Shown one piece after another: positions 46,285 through 55,485 of a stretch of DNA of 64,000 bases (position 1 is the first letter of the stretch; every line of letters begins with the position of its first letter). A model generated the notes under the pieces. It worked only from the letters and a program-made list of their open reading frames with translations. It did no database searches and was not told where the DNA came from. Both the position numbers and the translations under genes were made by a program. The DNA is from Mycobacterium adipatum (lineage in GTDB: Bacteria > Actinomycetota > Actinomycetes > Mycobacteriales > Mycobacteriaceae). The stretch is taken from contig NZ_CP015596.1 in NCBI RefSeq assembly GCF_001644575.1, positions 1,860,001 through 1,924,000 on the forward strand. Direction: 5' to 3'.

Positions 46285-47334
46285 ATGGCATTGCGGGTTG
46301 TGCAGTGGGCCACGGGCGGCGTCGGTGTCGCCGCGATCAAGGGTGTGCTCGAGCATCCCGACCTGGAATTGGTCGGTTGCTGGGTGCATTCGCCGGCCAA
46401 GCACGGGCGCGACGTCGGCGAACTCATCGGCGGCGAAGCGCTGGGAGTCGCCGCGACCACCAGCGTCGAGGAGATTCTGGCGCTCGACGCGGACGCAGTC
46501 GTCTACGCGCCGCTGATGCCCAACCCCGACGAGGTGGCCGCCCTGCTGCGGTCGGGAAAGAACGTCGTCACCCCGGTCGGCTGGGTCTATCCGGGCGAGA
46601 AACAGGGCGCAGCGCTGCGCGAGGCCGGCCTGGCCGGCAATGCAACGCTGCACGGCACCGGCATCGCCCCCGGCGGGATCAGCGAGAAGTTCCCGCTGCT
46701 GTTCTCGGCGATGTCCACCGGGGTGACCTTCGTCCGGGCCGAGGAGTTCTCCGACCTGCGCACCTACCACGCCCCCGACGTGGTCCGCCACGTCATGGGG
46801 TTCGGTGACACCCCGGACAAGGCGTTGTCCGGACCGATGCAGAAACTGCTCGACGGCGGGTTCATCCAGGCCGTGCGGATGTGCGTCGACGAGTTCGGGT
46901 TCAACGCCGATCCGAAAATTGTTGCCCGACAGGAGATCGCCGTGGCAACCGCGCCCATCGACTCACCGATCGGCATCATCGAACCGGGTCAGGTGGCGGC
47001 CCGCAAGTTCCATTGGGAGGCTGTCGTCGGTGACCGGGTGGTGGTGCGGGTGACGGTCAATTGGCTGATGGGGGAGGAGAACCTGGCCCCGGCATGGGAT
47101 TTCGGGCCCGAGGGGCAGCGCTATGAGATGGAGGTGCGCGGCAATCCCGATTTCACGGTGTCGATCAAAGGTTTTCAAGGTGAGGTGGGCGAGGAGGGTC
47201 CGGAGCCCGGCGTCGTCGCGACTGCGGCGCACTGTGTCAACTCCATCCCGGCGGTCTGTGCCGCACCGCCCGGTATCGCGACCTATCTGGATCTGCCGCT
47301 GCTCAGCGCGAAGGCCGCGCCCGAGCTGAGATAG
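46285..47334 (+). CDS. Dihydrodipicolinate reductase-like NAD(P) oxidoreductase (Rv1059 type)
   Basis: This 349-residue protein has an N-terminal Rossmann fold (VVQWATGGVGVAAIKGVLEHPDLELVG) related to DapB, but the rest does not match true DapB, so a role in lysine synthesis is unlikely. HGTGIAPGGISEKFPLLFSAM and FHWEAVVGDRVVVRVTVNWLMG are conserved in a large mycobacterial paralogue group of unknown substrate, some linked to lipid or sterol metabolism. AAAGGG precedes the ATG at 46285. The KstR-like box upstream suggests control by cholesterol-derived ligands. Confidence 0.8.
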   Translation: MALRVVQWATGGVGVAAIKGVLEHPDLELVGCWVHSPAKHGRDVGELIGGEALGVAATTSVEEILALDADAVVYAPLMPNPDEVAALLRSGKNVVTPVGWVYPGEKQGAALREAGLAGNATLHGTGIAPGGISEKFPLLFSAMSTGVTFVRAEEFSDLRTYHAPDVVRHVMGFGDTPDKALSGPMQKLLDGGFIQAVRMCVDEFGFNADPKIVARQEIAVATAPIDSPIGIIEPGQVAARKFHWEAVVGDRVVVRVTVNWLMGEENLAPAWDFGPEGQRYEMEVRGNPDFTVSIKGFQGEVGEEGPEPGVVATAAHCVNSIPAVCAAPPGIATYLDLPLLSAKAAPELR

Positions 47335-47394
47335 TCAGGGCCGCCGGCGGTCGGGCAATCATCGGATCGGCGCGTGCTGGCACACTGGCTGACC

Positions 47395-48243
47395 ATGACA
47401 CGTGCACTGATTCTGGGTGGCGGGGGCCTGGCGGGTATCGCCTGGGAGACAGGTGTGCTGACCGGGATCGCCGACGTGGCGCCACAGATCGCCGAGAGGC
47501 TGCTGAATGCCGATGTCCTGCTGGGCACCTCGGCCGGCTCGGCGGTGGCGGCCCAACTCGGCGGTGGCGCATCCCCGGCCGAGCTGTATGCGCGCCAGCT
47601 TGCCGAGGAGTCCCACGAGATCGACCCCGGGGTCACCATCGACGAGCTCACCGAGGTGTTCATCGGTGCGCTCGGTGCCCCCGGCAGCACCCTGGAGCGG
47701 CTGCGTCGTATCGGCGGGATCGCGCTGGCCGCCGACACCGTTCCCGAGCGGGTGCGCCGCGAGGTGATCGCGCACCGGTTGCCGTCGCACGACTGGCCGG
47801 ACCGGGATCTGCGGATCACCGCCACCGACACCGCGACTGCTGAACTGGTGGTCTTCACCGCCGATTCGGGCGTCGCACTGGTCGACGCGGTCGCCGCCAG
47901 TTGCGCGGTCCCGGGCGCCTGGCCGGCGGTCACCATCGGGGACCGCACCTTCATGGACGGCGGGGTGGGCAGCACCGTCAACATGGCGGCCGCCGCGGAC
48001 TGCGCGGCAGCGGTGGTGCTGGTGCCCGCCGGCGAGACCGCGCCGTCGCCGTTCGGCGCCGGGCCGGCCGAGGAGATCGGGGCATTCTCGGGCGCGGCGT
48101 TCGCGGTGTTCGCCGACGCTGACGCGCTTGCCGCGTTCGGCCGCAACCCGCTGGACCCGCAGTGCCGGCGGCCCTCCGCGATCGCCGGACGCGGCCAGGG
48201 GCGTCGGGTGGCGCCGGCCCTCGCGGCGTTCCTGGCCGGTTAA
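47395..48243 (+). CDS. Patatin-like phospholipase (Rv1062 type)
   Basis: This 282-residue protein has the oxyanion loop GGGGLAG, the nucleophile elbow GTSAG with Ser46, and the catalytic Asp in FMDGGVGS. Lysophospholipase or acyl hydrolase activity is expected. No signal peptide is seen, so it acts in the cytoplasm or at the inner membrane face. The ATG at 47395 is chosen over an upstream start at 47374. Its stop overlaps the stop of the second patatin gene on the other strand by 4 bp. Confidence 0.85.
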   Translation: MTRALILGGGGLAGIAWETGVLTGIADVAPQIAERLLNADVLLGTSAGSAVAAQLGGGASPAELYARQLAEESHEIDPGVTIDELTEVFIGALGAPGSTLERLRRIGGIALAADTVPERVRREVIAHRLPSHDWPDRDLRITATDTATAELVVFTADSGVALVDAVAASCAVPGAWPAVTIGDRTFMDGGVGSTVNMAAAADCAAAVVLVPAGETAPSPFGAGPAEEIGAFSGAAFAVFADADALAAFGRNPLDPQCRRPSAIAGRGQGRRVAPALAAFLAG

Positions 48244-49202
48244 CCGAGCGCGTCGAGGGCCGCCGCGGCCAACTCCTGGCCGATCTCGATGACCTCCTCG
48301 GCGCGGTGGTACTCCAGACTGCGGCACGCGTTGCGCGGGATCTCGATGAGCAGATCCGGCGGATAGGTGGCCAGCGTGTGCCGAGCCAGCGCCGACTGGG
48401 CGATATCGATGGTGCGGTTCATGATCTCGAAGCTGCCCAGCCGCGGCAGCGCGGGAAGTCCGCTGTCGCTCAGCGGTTCGGGAACGTCGGCGGCGTCGTC
48501 CAGCGAACTGCTGAACCTGCTCAACACCGACTTGGCGGCCGGACTGTCCATCACCCGCTGGGCCGTGGCGGTGTCCAGCAACGCCGTTGTGCTGCGCCAC
48601 ATCCGGCCCAGCCACTCGGTGGTGACCCGCGGTTCGGGCTCACTCAACCGGACCGCGGGGTCGCCCCCGGACAGGCTCACCGCGATGGTGAGGTCGGCGT
48701 TGACCGCCGACAGCGGGGCCATCGGCAGCGGGTCCAGGATGCCGCCATCGGCCAACAGCCGGCCGTCGAGGACGTGCGGGGTGAAGATGCCGGGGATCGC
48801 GATGGACGCCCGGATGGCATCGTCGAGCGGTCCGCGTTGCAGCCACACCGACTTGCCGGCGATCAGATCGGTGGCCACCGAGGTGTAGGGGATGGGCAGC
48901 GACTCGATGGTGACGTCGCCGAGGATGTCGCGCACCGCGTCGAGGATCTTCTCGGCCCGCAGCACACCCGGTGACGTCAGCGACGGATCCAGCAGCCGCA
49001 GCACCGCCCGTTGGGTCAACGATCCCGCCCACTGTGCGAATTCGTCGAGCTTGCCGGCGGCGTGTAACCCGCCCACCAGCGCCCCCATCGACGACCCGGC
49101 GACGCCGACGATGTCGTAGCCCCGCTCGGTCAGTTCGTTGATCACCCCGATGTGCGCGTAACCGCGCGCACCCCCGCTGCCCAGTGCCAGCGCGATTCGC
49201 AT
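48240..49202 (-). CDS. Patatin-like phospholipase, RssA type (Rv1063c)
   Basis: This 320-residue patatin protein has LALGSGGARGYAHIGV (oxyanion loop), GSSMG with Ser38 as nucleophile and LLADGGILDPLP with the catalytic Asp. It is of the bacterial RssA/YchK type, cytosolic, with a helical C-terminal extension. The ATG at 49202 starts the family-conserved region; the frame extends to 49220. It is convergent with, and touches, the other patatin gene, but the two differ in length and motif context and are not a recent duplication. Confidence 0.88.
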   Translation of the reverse strand: MRIALALGSGGARGYAHIGVINELTERGYDIVGVAGSSMGALVGGLHAAGKLDEFAQWAGSLTQRAVLRLLDPSLTSPGVLRAEKILDAVRDILGDVTIESLPIPYTSVATDLIAGKSVWLQRGPLDDAIRASIAIPGIFTPHVLDGRLLADGGILDPLPMAPLSAVNADLTIAVSLSGGDPAVRLSEPEPRVTTEWLGRMWRSTTALLDTATAQRVMDSPAAKSVLSRFSSSLDDAADVPEPLSDSGLPALPRLGSFEIMNRTIDIAQSALARHTLATYPPDLLIEIPRNACRSLEYHRAEEVIEIGQELAAAALDALG

Positions 49203-49277
49203 GCCCTCATTGTGGTGCACCCCGCGCCGCCACGGGCGGCCCGGGAGGGCGGACTTGGCCTCGCCGTGATTCGAACC

Positions 49278-49700
49278 TCAGCCGCACTCCGCGTTCGCCG
49301 CGGCGTAGGCGGCCATGATGACGGCGGCCTGCTGCCCAGGGGTCAAATCCGCCCAGGCGATGTTGAAGCTGCCCGGACCGGACGCGCCGGGGGCCTGCAC
49401 CGTCTGCAGGTACGCCTCGACGGTGCCCCGCTGCTGGTCGAACCAGGCCCGCGCGGCAAGACAGGCCTGGCCATAGCCCGATTCGGTGGCATCCGCCGGA
49501 GCGCCGACACCGGTCGTCACGCCGCCCGGGGACACCTGCACGGCGCCGTCGGGCACCTCACCGGGCTGCGCCGGCGGCGTGGTCTCCGCGGCGGCGGTGC
49601 TCGTGGTGGTGGTGCCGGTCACCGGTTCCTCGGCGCTGGGCGAGCACCCGGTCAGGACGATCGCGGCGGCAGCGGTCACGAGGATCGGGTAGCGGCGCAT
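49278..49700 (-). CDS. lpqV: Lipoprotein LpqV
   Basis: This 140-residue lipoprotein has a signal sequence and lipobox LTGC (Cys19), a Thr/Ala/Pro-rich linker to about residue 60, and a small helical domain (YGQACLAARAWFDQQRGTVEAYLQ to AAYAAANAEC) with two cysteines besides the lipidated one. It corresponds to M. tuberculosis Rv1064c; the function is unknown. It is divergent from the cysteine uORF/dioxygenase operon, with only 28 bp to the uORF start. Confidence 0.88.
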   Translation of the reverse strand: MRRYPILVTAAAAIVLTGCSPSAEEPVTGTTTTSTAAAETTPPAQPGEVPDGAVQVSPGGVTTGVGAPADATESGYGQACLAARAWFDQQRGTVEAYLQTVQAPGASGPGSFNIAWADLTPGQQAAVIMAAYAAANAECG

Positions 49701-49728
49701 ACCGCCAATCTATGCAACACTCGCGGCC

Positions 49729-49773
49729 ATGACGGAGACCACCGGGTTCTGGGGTTGTTGTCGGGCTGTGTGA
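49729..49773 (+). CDS. Cysteine-containing upstream ORF (leader peptide)
   Basis: The frame encodes MTETTGFWGCCRAV with adjacent Cys codons 10 and 11, and ends 42 nt before the dioxygenase ATG. AACACT lies 7 nt before the ATG, fitting a leaderless start. Cysteine-codon leaderless ORFs act as cysteine-responsive attenuators in M. smegmatis, and the genes downstream concern cysteine and sulfur, so a similar role is likely here. Confidence 0.6.
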   Translation: MTETTGFWGCCRAV

Positions 49774-49815
49774 GCGCCGACCCACCCACCCGTTTCCGTT
49801 CCCTGGAGTCCCTTC

Positions 49816-50364
49816 ATGGTCACCCCCACCCTTTCGCCCGCCGTCTCGGCGCCGACCCGACTGCGCGTGCCCGATCTGCTGGCCGCGACCGACCGCAGCG
49901 CCGACGATGTGCTGTCCGGCCGCTACGACCGGCTGTTGGCCGGTGCCCGGCTGCCCACCGACGAGCGCTGGTACCGCCGCCTCCACGGTGACGACGAACT
50001 CGACATCTGGCTGATCAGCTGGGTGCCCGGCAAAGCGACCGAACTGCACGATCACGGCGGCTCGCTGGGTGCGCTGACGGTGGTGTCCGGAGCCTTGCGG
50101 GAGACCCGCTGGGACGGAACGGGGTTGCGTGACCGCGAGCTGGCGGCCGGCGACCAGGCCGGCTTCCCGCTGGGCTGGGTGCACGATGTGGTGTGGGCCC
50201 CAGGGGCGAGCGACGCGGCGGGCAATCGGCGCAGCCCCGCCCCGGTGACCCTGAGCGTGCACGCCTACTCGCCGCCGCTGTCGGCGATGTCCTATTACCG
50301 GGTGACCGAGCGGAACACGTTGCGCCGCAGCCGGACCGAACTCACCGATGCTCCGGAGGAATAG
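49816..50364 (+). CDS. Cysteine dioxygenase-like cupin protein
   Basis: This 182-residue cupin has the iron-binding pattern of the CDO type I family: His78 and His80 in ELHDHGGSLGA and a third candidate His123 in GWVHDVVW. It would oxidise cysteine or another thiol to a sulfinate with O2. A GGAG lies 8 nt before the ATG. The rhodanese gene follows 4 bp after the stop, so the two form an operon behind the cysteine-codon uORF. Confidence 0.85.
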   Translation: MVTPTLSPAVSAPTRLRVPDLLAATDRSADDVLSGRYDRLLAGARLPTDERWYRRLHGDDELDIWLISWVPGKATELHDHGGSLGALTVVSGALRETRWDGTGLRDRELAAGDQAGFPLGWVHDVVWAPGASDAAGNRRSPAPVTLSVHAYSPPLSAMSYYRVTERNTLRRSRTELTDAPEE

Positions 50365-50368
50365 TCAC

Positions 50369-50758
50369 ATGCCCAGTCGTATCGATGTCATGCTCGACGC
50401 CGCCCGGGCCCGGTTGCAGCGGATCGAGGCCGCCGACGTGCCCGCCGCGTTGCGGCGCGGCGCCCTGCTCGTCGACATCCGGCCGGGCTGGCAGCGGGCC
50501 GCCGAAGGCGAGGTGCCCGGTGCGTTGGTGATCGAGCGCAATCACCTGGAGTGGCGGCTCGACCCCACCAGCGACGCCCGCATCCCCGAGGCCGTCGGCG
50601 ATGACGTCGAATGGATCGTGCTGTGCTCGCAGGGCTTTACGTCCAGCCTCGCCGCCGCCGCGTTACACGACCTGGGGCTGCACCGGGCCACCGATGTCAT
50701 CGGCGGCTATCAGGCGCTGCCGGACGAACTGACCTCAGCTGCTCTCGTCGGAACGTAG
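50369..50758 (+). CDS. Rhodanese-domain sulfurtransferase (Rv1066 type)
   Basis: This 129-residue single-domain rhodanese has ALLVDIRPGWQRAAEGEVPGALVIERNHLEWR and the active-site loop CSQGFT with Cys86. It can carry a persulfide sulfur. GGAGG lies 9 nt before the ATG at 50369. Coupling with the dioxygenase suggests a small cysteine-sulfur disposal operon. Its last 24 bases overlap the convergent hydrolase gene. Confidence 0.9.
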   Translation: MPSRIDVMLDAARARLQRIEAADVPAALRRGALLVDIRPGWQRAAEGEVPGALVIERNHLEWRLDPTSDARIPEAVGDDVEWIVLCSQGFTSSLAAAALHDLGLHRATDVIGGYQALPDELTSAALVGT

Positions 50759-52423
50759 GGTCGGGCGCAGCCGCTCGGTCTTCTCCGGCGTCCAGCCCGG
50801 GGGCTGCAGGATCGCCGCCCAGGCATTGGCGACATCGCGCACGTAGACGTGGCCGTGCCCGTCGGGCACATCGACGGCCACCGCCATATCCGCGGACACC
50901 TGCAGGAAGGTCACCACCGGGATCCACTCCATCCGCGGGGAGACGTCGTAGCCGCGCGGCTCTTTGAGCCAGTCGGGTTTGGCGAACAGCAGATCGGGGT
51001 TCCACCATGCGATCGGGTCCGAGGCGTGCTGCAGATACACCACCCGCGGCTGTCCCCATGGGTCGTCGGGTCGGCCGAGGTCTTTCGCGGCGATGGCCGA
51101 GAACCGGACGTTCTCGCCCTTGTCGAAAATGGGCAGCCACTGCGGGGAGCCCTCATCGCGATTGATGGTGAGGTTGGTCCAGATGGTGTTCTTGAACGTG
51201 GGACCGGAGAACAGCGCGCCGTCGGTGCGGGCGATGAGGTTGTTCAGGGCCAGGAACGGGGCCTCGCCGCCGAACGAGCCGAGGCTCTCGCCGAACACCA
51301 CCAACTTCGGTCGATCATTTTCGGGCAACTCGCGCACCAGCGCGTCGACGGCTTCGAACAATGCCTGGCCGGCCTGCCGGGCGTTCTCCTGGTCGACCAG
51401 GAAGGAGATCCAGCTGGGCAGGAACGAGTACTGCATCGACACGATCGCGGTGTCGCCGTTGTACATGTACTCCAGCGAGGAGGCCTCGGCCTCGTTGATC
51501 CAGCCGGTACCGGTGGTGGTGGCGACGGCGATGACATCGCGTTCCAGCCCGCCGGTGCGCCGCAACTCCTCGGCGGCCAGCTTGGCGGTGGCCTTGATGC
51601 CGTCGGCGGAGTTCAGCCCCGCGTAGGCGCGGATCGGTTCGGTGGCGGGAGAGCCGTTGAACTCGGTGAGCTCGGCCACCGACGGGCCGCCCGCCACGAA
51701 GTTGCGACCCTGATGCCCCAGCGACTCCCAGCTGACCAGCGACTGCGGTCCGCCGGAGCGCAAAGCGGTTGTGGGGGCCGGATTGTCGGGATCATCCTCG
51801 TTGTTGACGTTCTCGAAGGTGCTGTTGATGGTGCTCATGGCGAAACGGACCACGATGCCGTTGAGCAGTGCGATGGCCAGCGCGAGGACCAGGGCCACCG
51901 CCACCACGCCGGACACCCTCGGGGGCGCGACCCGCTCCAGCTGGCGCACCAGGTAACGGACCAATCTGCCCACCAGCTGGCCGATCTCGACGAACACGAA
52001 CAGGAACACGATGCCCAGCACCGCGGTCAGCGGGTGATCCCAGAACCCGAGCCGGGGTACGCCCATCAGGTCGCGGATGTCGTCCTGCCAGACGTGGAAG
52101 TAGACGATCGCCGCGATCTGCCCGATGACGCCGACCACGAGCAGGGCCAGCCAGGCCCACTTCGGTGGCCTGGCCGTGTGCTCCCACGACAGCATGTAGC
52201 GGAACAACCAGACGCCGAAAACCCCCAGGCCGTAGCCGATACCGCCGGCCGCGCCGCTCACCAGTCCCTGGAACAGCGGACCGCGCGGTAACAGCGACGG
52301 GGTCAGCGACAGCCAGATGAACACCAGCCCGACCGCGGTACCGGTGAAGGTGTAGTGCCTGCTCCACCAGGCGCGCGTGACCGGCGCTTCGGTGGTGTCC
52401 GGTTCCGTGGCGGTGACATTCAC
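50735..52423 (-). CDS. Membrane alpha/beta-hydrolase (Rv1069c type)
   Basis: This 562-residue protein has about five N-terminal transmembrane helices (to about residue 195) and a C-terminal alpha/beta-hydrolase domain with the nucleophile elbow FGESLGSFGG. It fits the actinobacterial two-part family of N-terminal membrane region plus Abhydrolase_9. The substrate is unknown. The start at 52423 gives a family-like N-terminus. It sits 9 bp after the echA8 stop on the same strand, so it may be the last gene of an echA9-echA8-hydrolase operon. Confidence 0.85.
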   Translation of the reverse strand: MNVTATEPDTTEAPVTRAWWSRHYTFTGTAVGLVFIWLSLTPSLLPRGPLFQGLVSGAAGGIGYGLGVFGVWLFRYMLSWEHTARPPKWAWLALLVVGVIGQIAAIVYFHVWQDDIRDLMGVPRLGFWDHPLTAVLGIVFLFVFVEIGQLVGRLVRYLVRQLERVAPPRVSGVVAVALVLALAIALLNGIVVRFAMSTINSTFENVNNEDDPDNPAPTTALRSGGPQSLVSWESLGHQGRNFVAGGPSVAELTEFNGSPATEPIRAYAGLNSADGIKATAKLAAEELRRTGGLERDVIAVATTTGTGWINEAEASSLEYMYNGDTAIVSMQYSFLPSWISFLVDQENARQAGQALFEAVDALVRELPENDRPKLVVFGESLGSFGGEAPFLALNNLIARTDGALFSGPTFKNTIWTNLTINRDEGSPQWLPIFDKGENVRFSAIAAKDLGRPDDPWGQPRVVYLQHASDPIAWWNPDLLFAKPDWLKEPRGYDVSPRMEWIPVVTFLQVSADMAVAVDVPDGHGHVYVRDVANAWAAILQPPGWTPEKTERLRPTLRSDESS

Positions 52424-52432
52424 CGCTCGACT

Positions 52433-53209
52433 TTAGCGATGGGTGAAGTTCGCCGCGCGCTTCTCGGTGAACGCGGCCATGCCTTCCTTCTGGTCCTCGG
52501 TCGCGAACGCCGAGTGGAAGATCCGCCGCTCGTAGAGCAGGCCCTCGGCCAGCGTCGACTCGAAGGCGCGGTTGACGGCCTCCTTGGCCATCCGGGCGGC
52601 CGACAGCGACATCCCGGCGATGGTCGCGGCGGTGGCGTTCGCCTCGTCGAGCAGGCGCTCGGCCGGGACGACCCGGGAGACCAGGCCGGCCCGCTCGGCC
52701 TCGGCGGCGTCGATGGTGCGGCCGGTGAGAATCAGGTCCATCGCCTTGGCCTTGCCGATGGCGCGGGTCAGGCGCTGGCTGCCGCCCATGCCGGGCAGCA
52801 CGCCCAACTTGATCTCGGGCTGGCCGAATTTGGCGGTATCGGCGGCGATCAGCAGATCGCACATCATCGCCAGCTCGCAGCCACCGCCCAGGGCGTAGCC
52901 GGCGACCGCGGCGATGGTGGGGGTGCGGGTGGCGGCGAATGCGCCCCACAGCGCGAAGAAGTCCTGGCTGAACACATCGGCGAAGGACAGGTCGGCCATT
53001 TCTTTGATGTCGGCGCCGGCGGCGAACGCCTTCTCGCTGCCGGTCAGGATGATCGCGCCCACACCGGGGTCGGCGTCGAGCTCGGCTGCGGCGGAGGTGA
53101 CCTCGTGCATGACCTGGCTGTTGAGCGCGTTGAGGGCCTTGGGCCGGTTCAGCGTGATGGTGGCCACCCGGCCGTCGCGGGTCAGCAGAATGGTCTGGTA
53201 ATCAGTCAT
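52433..53209 (-). CDS. echA8: Enoyl-CoA hydratase EchA8
   Basis: This 258-residue crotonase should hydrate trans-2-enoyl-CoA to (3S)-hydroxyacyl-CoA. Key parts: [20 protein letters not shown], the oxyanion hole AAGADIKEM, and [15 protein letters not shown] with [17 protein letters not shown] holding the catalytic Glu. It is the equivalent of Rv1070c, the target reported for a spiro antitubercular compound. It lies 11 bp after echA9. Confidence 0.93.
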   Translation of the reverse strand: MTDYQTILLTRDGRVATITLNRPKALNALNSQVMHEVTSAAAELDADPGVGAIILTGSEKAFAAGADIKEMADLSFADVFSQDFFALWGAFAATRTPTIAAVAGYALGGGCELAMMCDLLIAADTAKFGQPEIKLGVLPGMGGSQRLTRAIGKAKAMDLILTGRTIDAAEAERAGLVSRVVPAERLLDEANATAATIAGMSLSAARMAKEAVNRAFESTLAEGLLYERRIFHSAFATEDQKEGMAAFTEKRAANFTHR

Positions 53210-53220
53210 CGGAGTGTCCT

Positions 53221-54255
53221 TCAGAACGTGAGATCGGGTTCGGCGGAAGCGAAGTAGGCGTCGATCGCCGCATCATCGCACTCGGCGAGCGTGGCCGGCG
53301 ACCACTGCGGATTGCGGTCCTTGTCGACCAGCTGGGCGCGGATGCCCTCGACGAAATCATGCGACTTGGCCGAGGCCACCGACACCCGGAACTCCTGCTG
53401 CAGCACCTCTTCCAGGGTCCTGAGGTGCCCCGCGCGTCGCACCGCGGTGAGCGTCACGGACAGGGCGATCGGGGAGCGGGTGGCGATCAAGTCGGCGGCG
53501 TCACGGGCGGCCTGCTCATCATGGGCGCGCAGATCGTCGAGGATATCGGCCACGGTGTCACCGGCGTAGCAGCTGTCGATCCAGTCACGTTGGGCCAGCA
53601 GTGCACTGGGCGGTGGCTCCTCGGCGTAGGAGTTCAGTGCGTCCTCGTGCCCGTCGGTGATGACGGCCTCGGTGAAATCGTGGAGCCGCTCGTGCGGAAC
53701 GAAATGGTCGGCGAAGCCCAGGGCGATGGCGTCCGCACCGGAGAAGGGGGCGCCGGTCAGGGCGGCGTGCAGGCCGAGCAATCCCGGCGTGCGCGCGAGC
53801 AAGTAGGTGCCGCCGACATCGGGGATGAAGCCGATACCGACCTCGGGCATGCCCATCTTCGTCTTGTCGGTGACCACGCGGACGTTGCCGTGCGCGCCGA
53901 CACCGACACCGCCGCCCATCACGATCCCGTCCATGACGGCGACGTAGGGCTTCCGGTAGCGGCCGATGTGGGCGTTGAGCCGGTACTCGTCGGACCAGAA
54001 CTGGCGTGCGAAGGAGCCGTCGCCGAGGGCGCTCTGACGCAGGGCCACCACGTCACCGCCGGCGCACAGGCCGCGTTCGCCGGCGCCGGTGAGCAGCACG
54101 CTCCGCACGGAGTCGTCGTTCTCCCAGGTCGTGAGCGCCTGCTGGAGGCCGGCGACCATCACGTCGTTGAGCGAATTGATCGCCTTGGGACGGTTCAGCG
54201 TGACGATCCCGACGCCGTTGCGGACACTTACTAGGATGTCCTCGTTTTCTGCCAC
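53221..54255 (-). CDS. echA9: 3-hydroxyisobutyryl-CoA hydrolase/enoyl-CoA hydratase EchA9
   Basis: This 344-residue crotonase-fold protein is longer than EchA8 and has the hydrolase hallmark [19 protein letters not shown] plus [17 protein letters not shown]. It likely hydrolyses 3-hydroxyisobutyryl-CoA in valine breakdown. It corresponds to Rv1071c. With echA8 and the membrane hydrolase it forms a same-strand cluster. It is divergent from the Bax-inhibitor-like gene, with a 16-bp palindrome between them. Confidence 0.92.
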   Translation of the reverse strand: MAENEDILVSVRNGVGIVTLNRPKAINSLNDVMVAGLQQALTTWENDDSVRSVLLTGAGERGLCAGGDVVALRQSALGDGSFARQFWSDEYRLNAHIGRYRKPYVAVMDGIVMGGGVGVGAHGNVRVVTDKTKMGMPEVGIGFIPDVGGTYLLARTPGLLGLHAALTGAPFSGADAIALGFADHFVPHERLHDFTEAVITDGHEDALNSYAEEPPPSALLAQRDWIDSCYAGDTVADILDDLRAHDEQAARDAADLIATRSPIALSVTLTAVRRAGHLRTLEEVLQQEFRVSVASAKSHDFVEGIRAQLVDKDRNPQWSPATLAECDDAAIDAYFASAEPDLTF

Positions 54256-54330
54256 GACTGCAATCTAGTTCGTAGCCCCGGCGTGACGTGCGACGGGTAG
54301 GGTTTGCACGAAGATCAACCTGGACGTTTC

Positions 54331-54346
54331 CTGAGAACTTTCTCAG
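54331..54346. promoter_or_regulatory. 16-bp palindrome in the echA9/Bax-inhibitor divergent region
   Basis: CTGAGAACTTTCTCAG has perfect 7-bp arms around CT. It lies 76 bp before echA9 and 96 bp before the GTG of the membrane protein. It is a candidate operator for an unidentified regulator. Confidence 0.4.
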
Positions 54347-54441
54347 TCGTCACTGGCTGGGCGTGGGAACCTGTTCGGTGCGTTGATCGTTGACCGTGTG
54401 TTCGTCAATCGAACCACCAGTACTGAAGGAGAGGACCTACG

Positions 54442-55290
54442 GTGCGCGAAAGCAGCAACCCGGTATTCCGATCACTGCCCAAGGGGCAGGGCGGATACGC
54501 GCAGTTCGGTACCGGAGCCGCAAGCTTCGGTGCGCAGCAGGTACAGGCGCAGCCCTACGCAACCCAGTACCCCGATCAGCAGCAGGCCGGCGTCGCACGG
54601 CCGATGACCATCGACGACGTCGTCACCAAGACGGGCATCAGCCTGGCGATCCTGACCGCGGTGGCCGTCGTCTCCTACTACATGGTGAGCACCAACCTCG
54701 CTCTGGCCACGCCGTTCACCCTGGTGGGTGCGCTCGGTGGCCTGGCGCTCGTCCTCATCGCGACCTTCGGGCGTAAGCAGGACAATCCGGCCATCGTGCT
54801 GAGCTACGCCGCGCTGGAGGGCCTGTTCCTCGGTGCGGTGTCCTTCATCATCGCCAACCTGGCCTCGGTCGGCGGCGTCGGCATGATCGCCCAGGCGATC
54901 GTCGGCACGCTCGGCGTGTTCTTCGGCATGTTGGTGGTCTACAAGACCGGTGCCATCCGCGTCACCCCGAAGTTCACCCGGATGATCGTTGCCGGCCTCT
55001 TCGGTGTGGTTGCCTTGATGCTGATGAACCTGGTGCTCGGCATGTTCGGTGTCGGCGGCGGTGCGGGCATGGGCCTGCGCGACGGTGGCGCCATCGCGAT
55101 CGGCTTCTCGCTGCTGTGTATCGCGCTGGCGGCGTTCAGCTTCCTCATCGATTTCGACGCCGCGGATCAGATGATCCGCGCCGGTGCCCCGGAGAAGGCC
55201 GCATGGGGCGTCGCCCTGGGTCTGATGGTCACCCTGGTGTGGCTGTACCTGGAGATCCTGCGTCTGCTGAGCTACTTCAACAACGACTAG
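54442..55290 (+). CDS. Bax inhibitor-1/YccA-family membrane protein (Rv1072 type)
   Basis: This 282-residue protein has a 60-residue Gln/Gly-rich cytoplasmic N-terminus and seven transmembrane helices. The family includes BsYetJ, a pH-sensitive calcium leak channel; the acidic pair in the last helices (DFDAADQMIRAGAPEKAAWG) is in the right place. The GTG start follows GGAGAGG by about 8 nt. A strong intrinsic terminator follows at 55307. Confidence 0.88.
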   Translation: MRESSNPVFRSLPKGQGGYAQFGTGAASFGAQQVQAQPYATQYPDQQQAGVARPMTIDDVVTKTGISLAILTAVAVVSYYMVSTNLALATPFTLVGALGGLALVLIATFGRKQDNPAIVLSYAALEGLFLGAVSFIIANLASVGGVGMIAQAIVGTLGVFFGMLVVYKTGAIRVTPKFTRMIVAGLFGVVALMLMNLVLGMFGVGGGAGMGLRDGGAIAIGFSLLCIALAAFSFLIDFDAADQMIRAGAPEKAAWGVALGLMVTLVWLYLEILRLLSYFNND

Positions 55291-55306
55291 CAGTCCGGCC
55301 AGAGAA

Positions 55307-55335
55307 AGGGCGTCCCGCACGGGGCGCCCTTTTTC
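55307..55335 (+). terminator. Intrinsic terminator after the Bax-inhibitor-like gene
   Basis: A 10-bp GC-rich stem (AGGGCGTCCC with GGGGCGCCCT, one G-T pair) with a GCAC loop is followed by five Ts. It is the clearest Rho-independent terminator in the window. Confidence 0.9.
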
Positions 55336-55340
55336 GTTGC

Positions 55341-55393
55341 CTCTGCGGTGAGGGCGGTGGCTACTCGCACTTTTGCGCCGTCCGCGCAGAGTC
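55341..55393 (+). repeat. 53-nt repeat, copy 1
   Basis: This is 47/53 identical to copy 2 at 56327-56379. Each copy begins CTCTGCG and ends CGCAGAGTC, so its ends are themselves inverted repeats. The shared centre is GGCTACTCGCACTTTTGCGC. It lies right after the terminator and upstream of the DUF559 gene. Confidence 0.8.
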
Positions 55394-55485
55394 GACATAT
55401 CCACAGTCGCGGATCGATGCACAGGGCGCGTCCGACGATCACGGCCGGCCGTGTGCCTGTCGGCTCGGGTCGGCACGGTCCAGTC

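Noticed and set aside
49255..49290. tRNA-like T-loop (GGTTCGAATCAC on the minus strand)
   Set aside because: The flanking bases do not form a T-stem or acceptor stem, and it adjoins the end of lpqV.
54366..54379. KstR-like box near GGGAACCTGTTCGG
   Set aside because: It has AAC-N2-GTT but lacks the flanking T and A required by the consensus.
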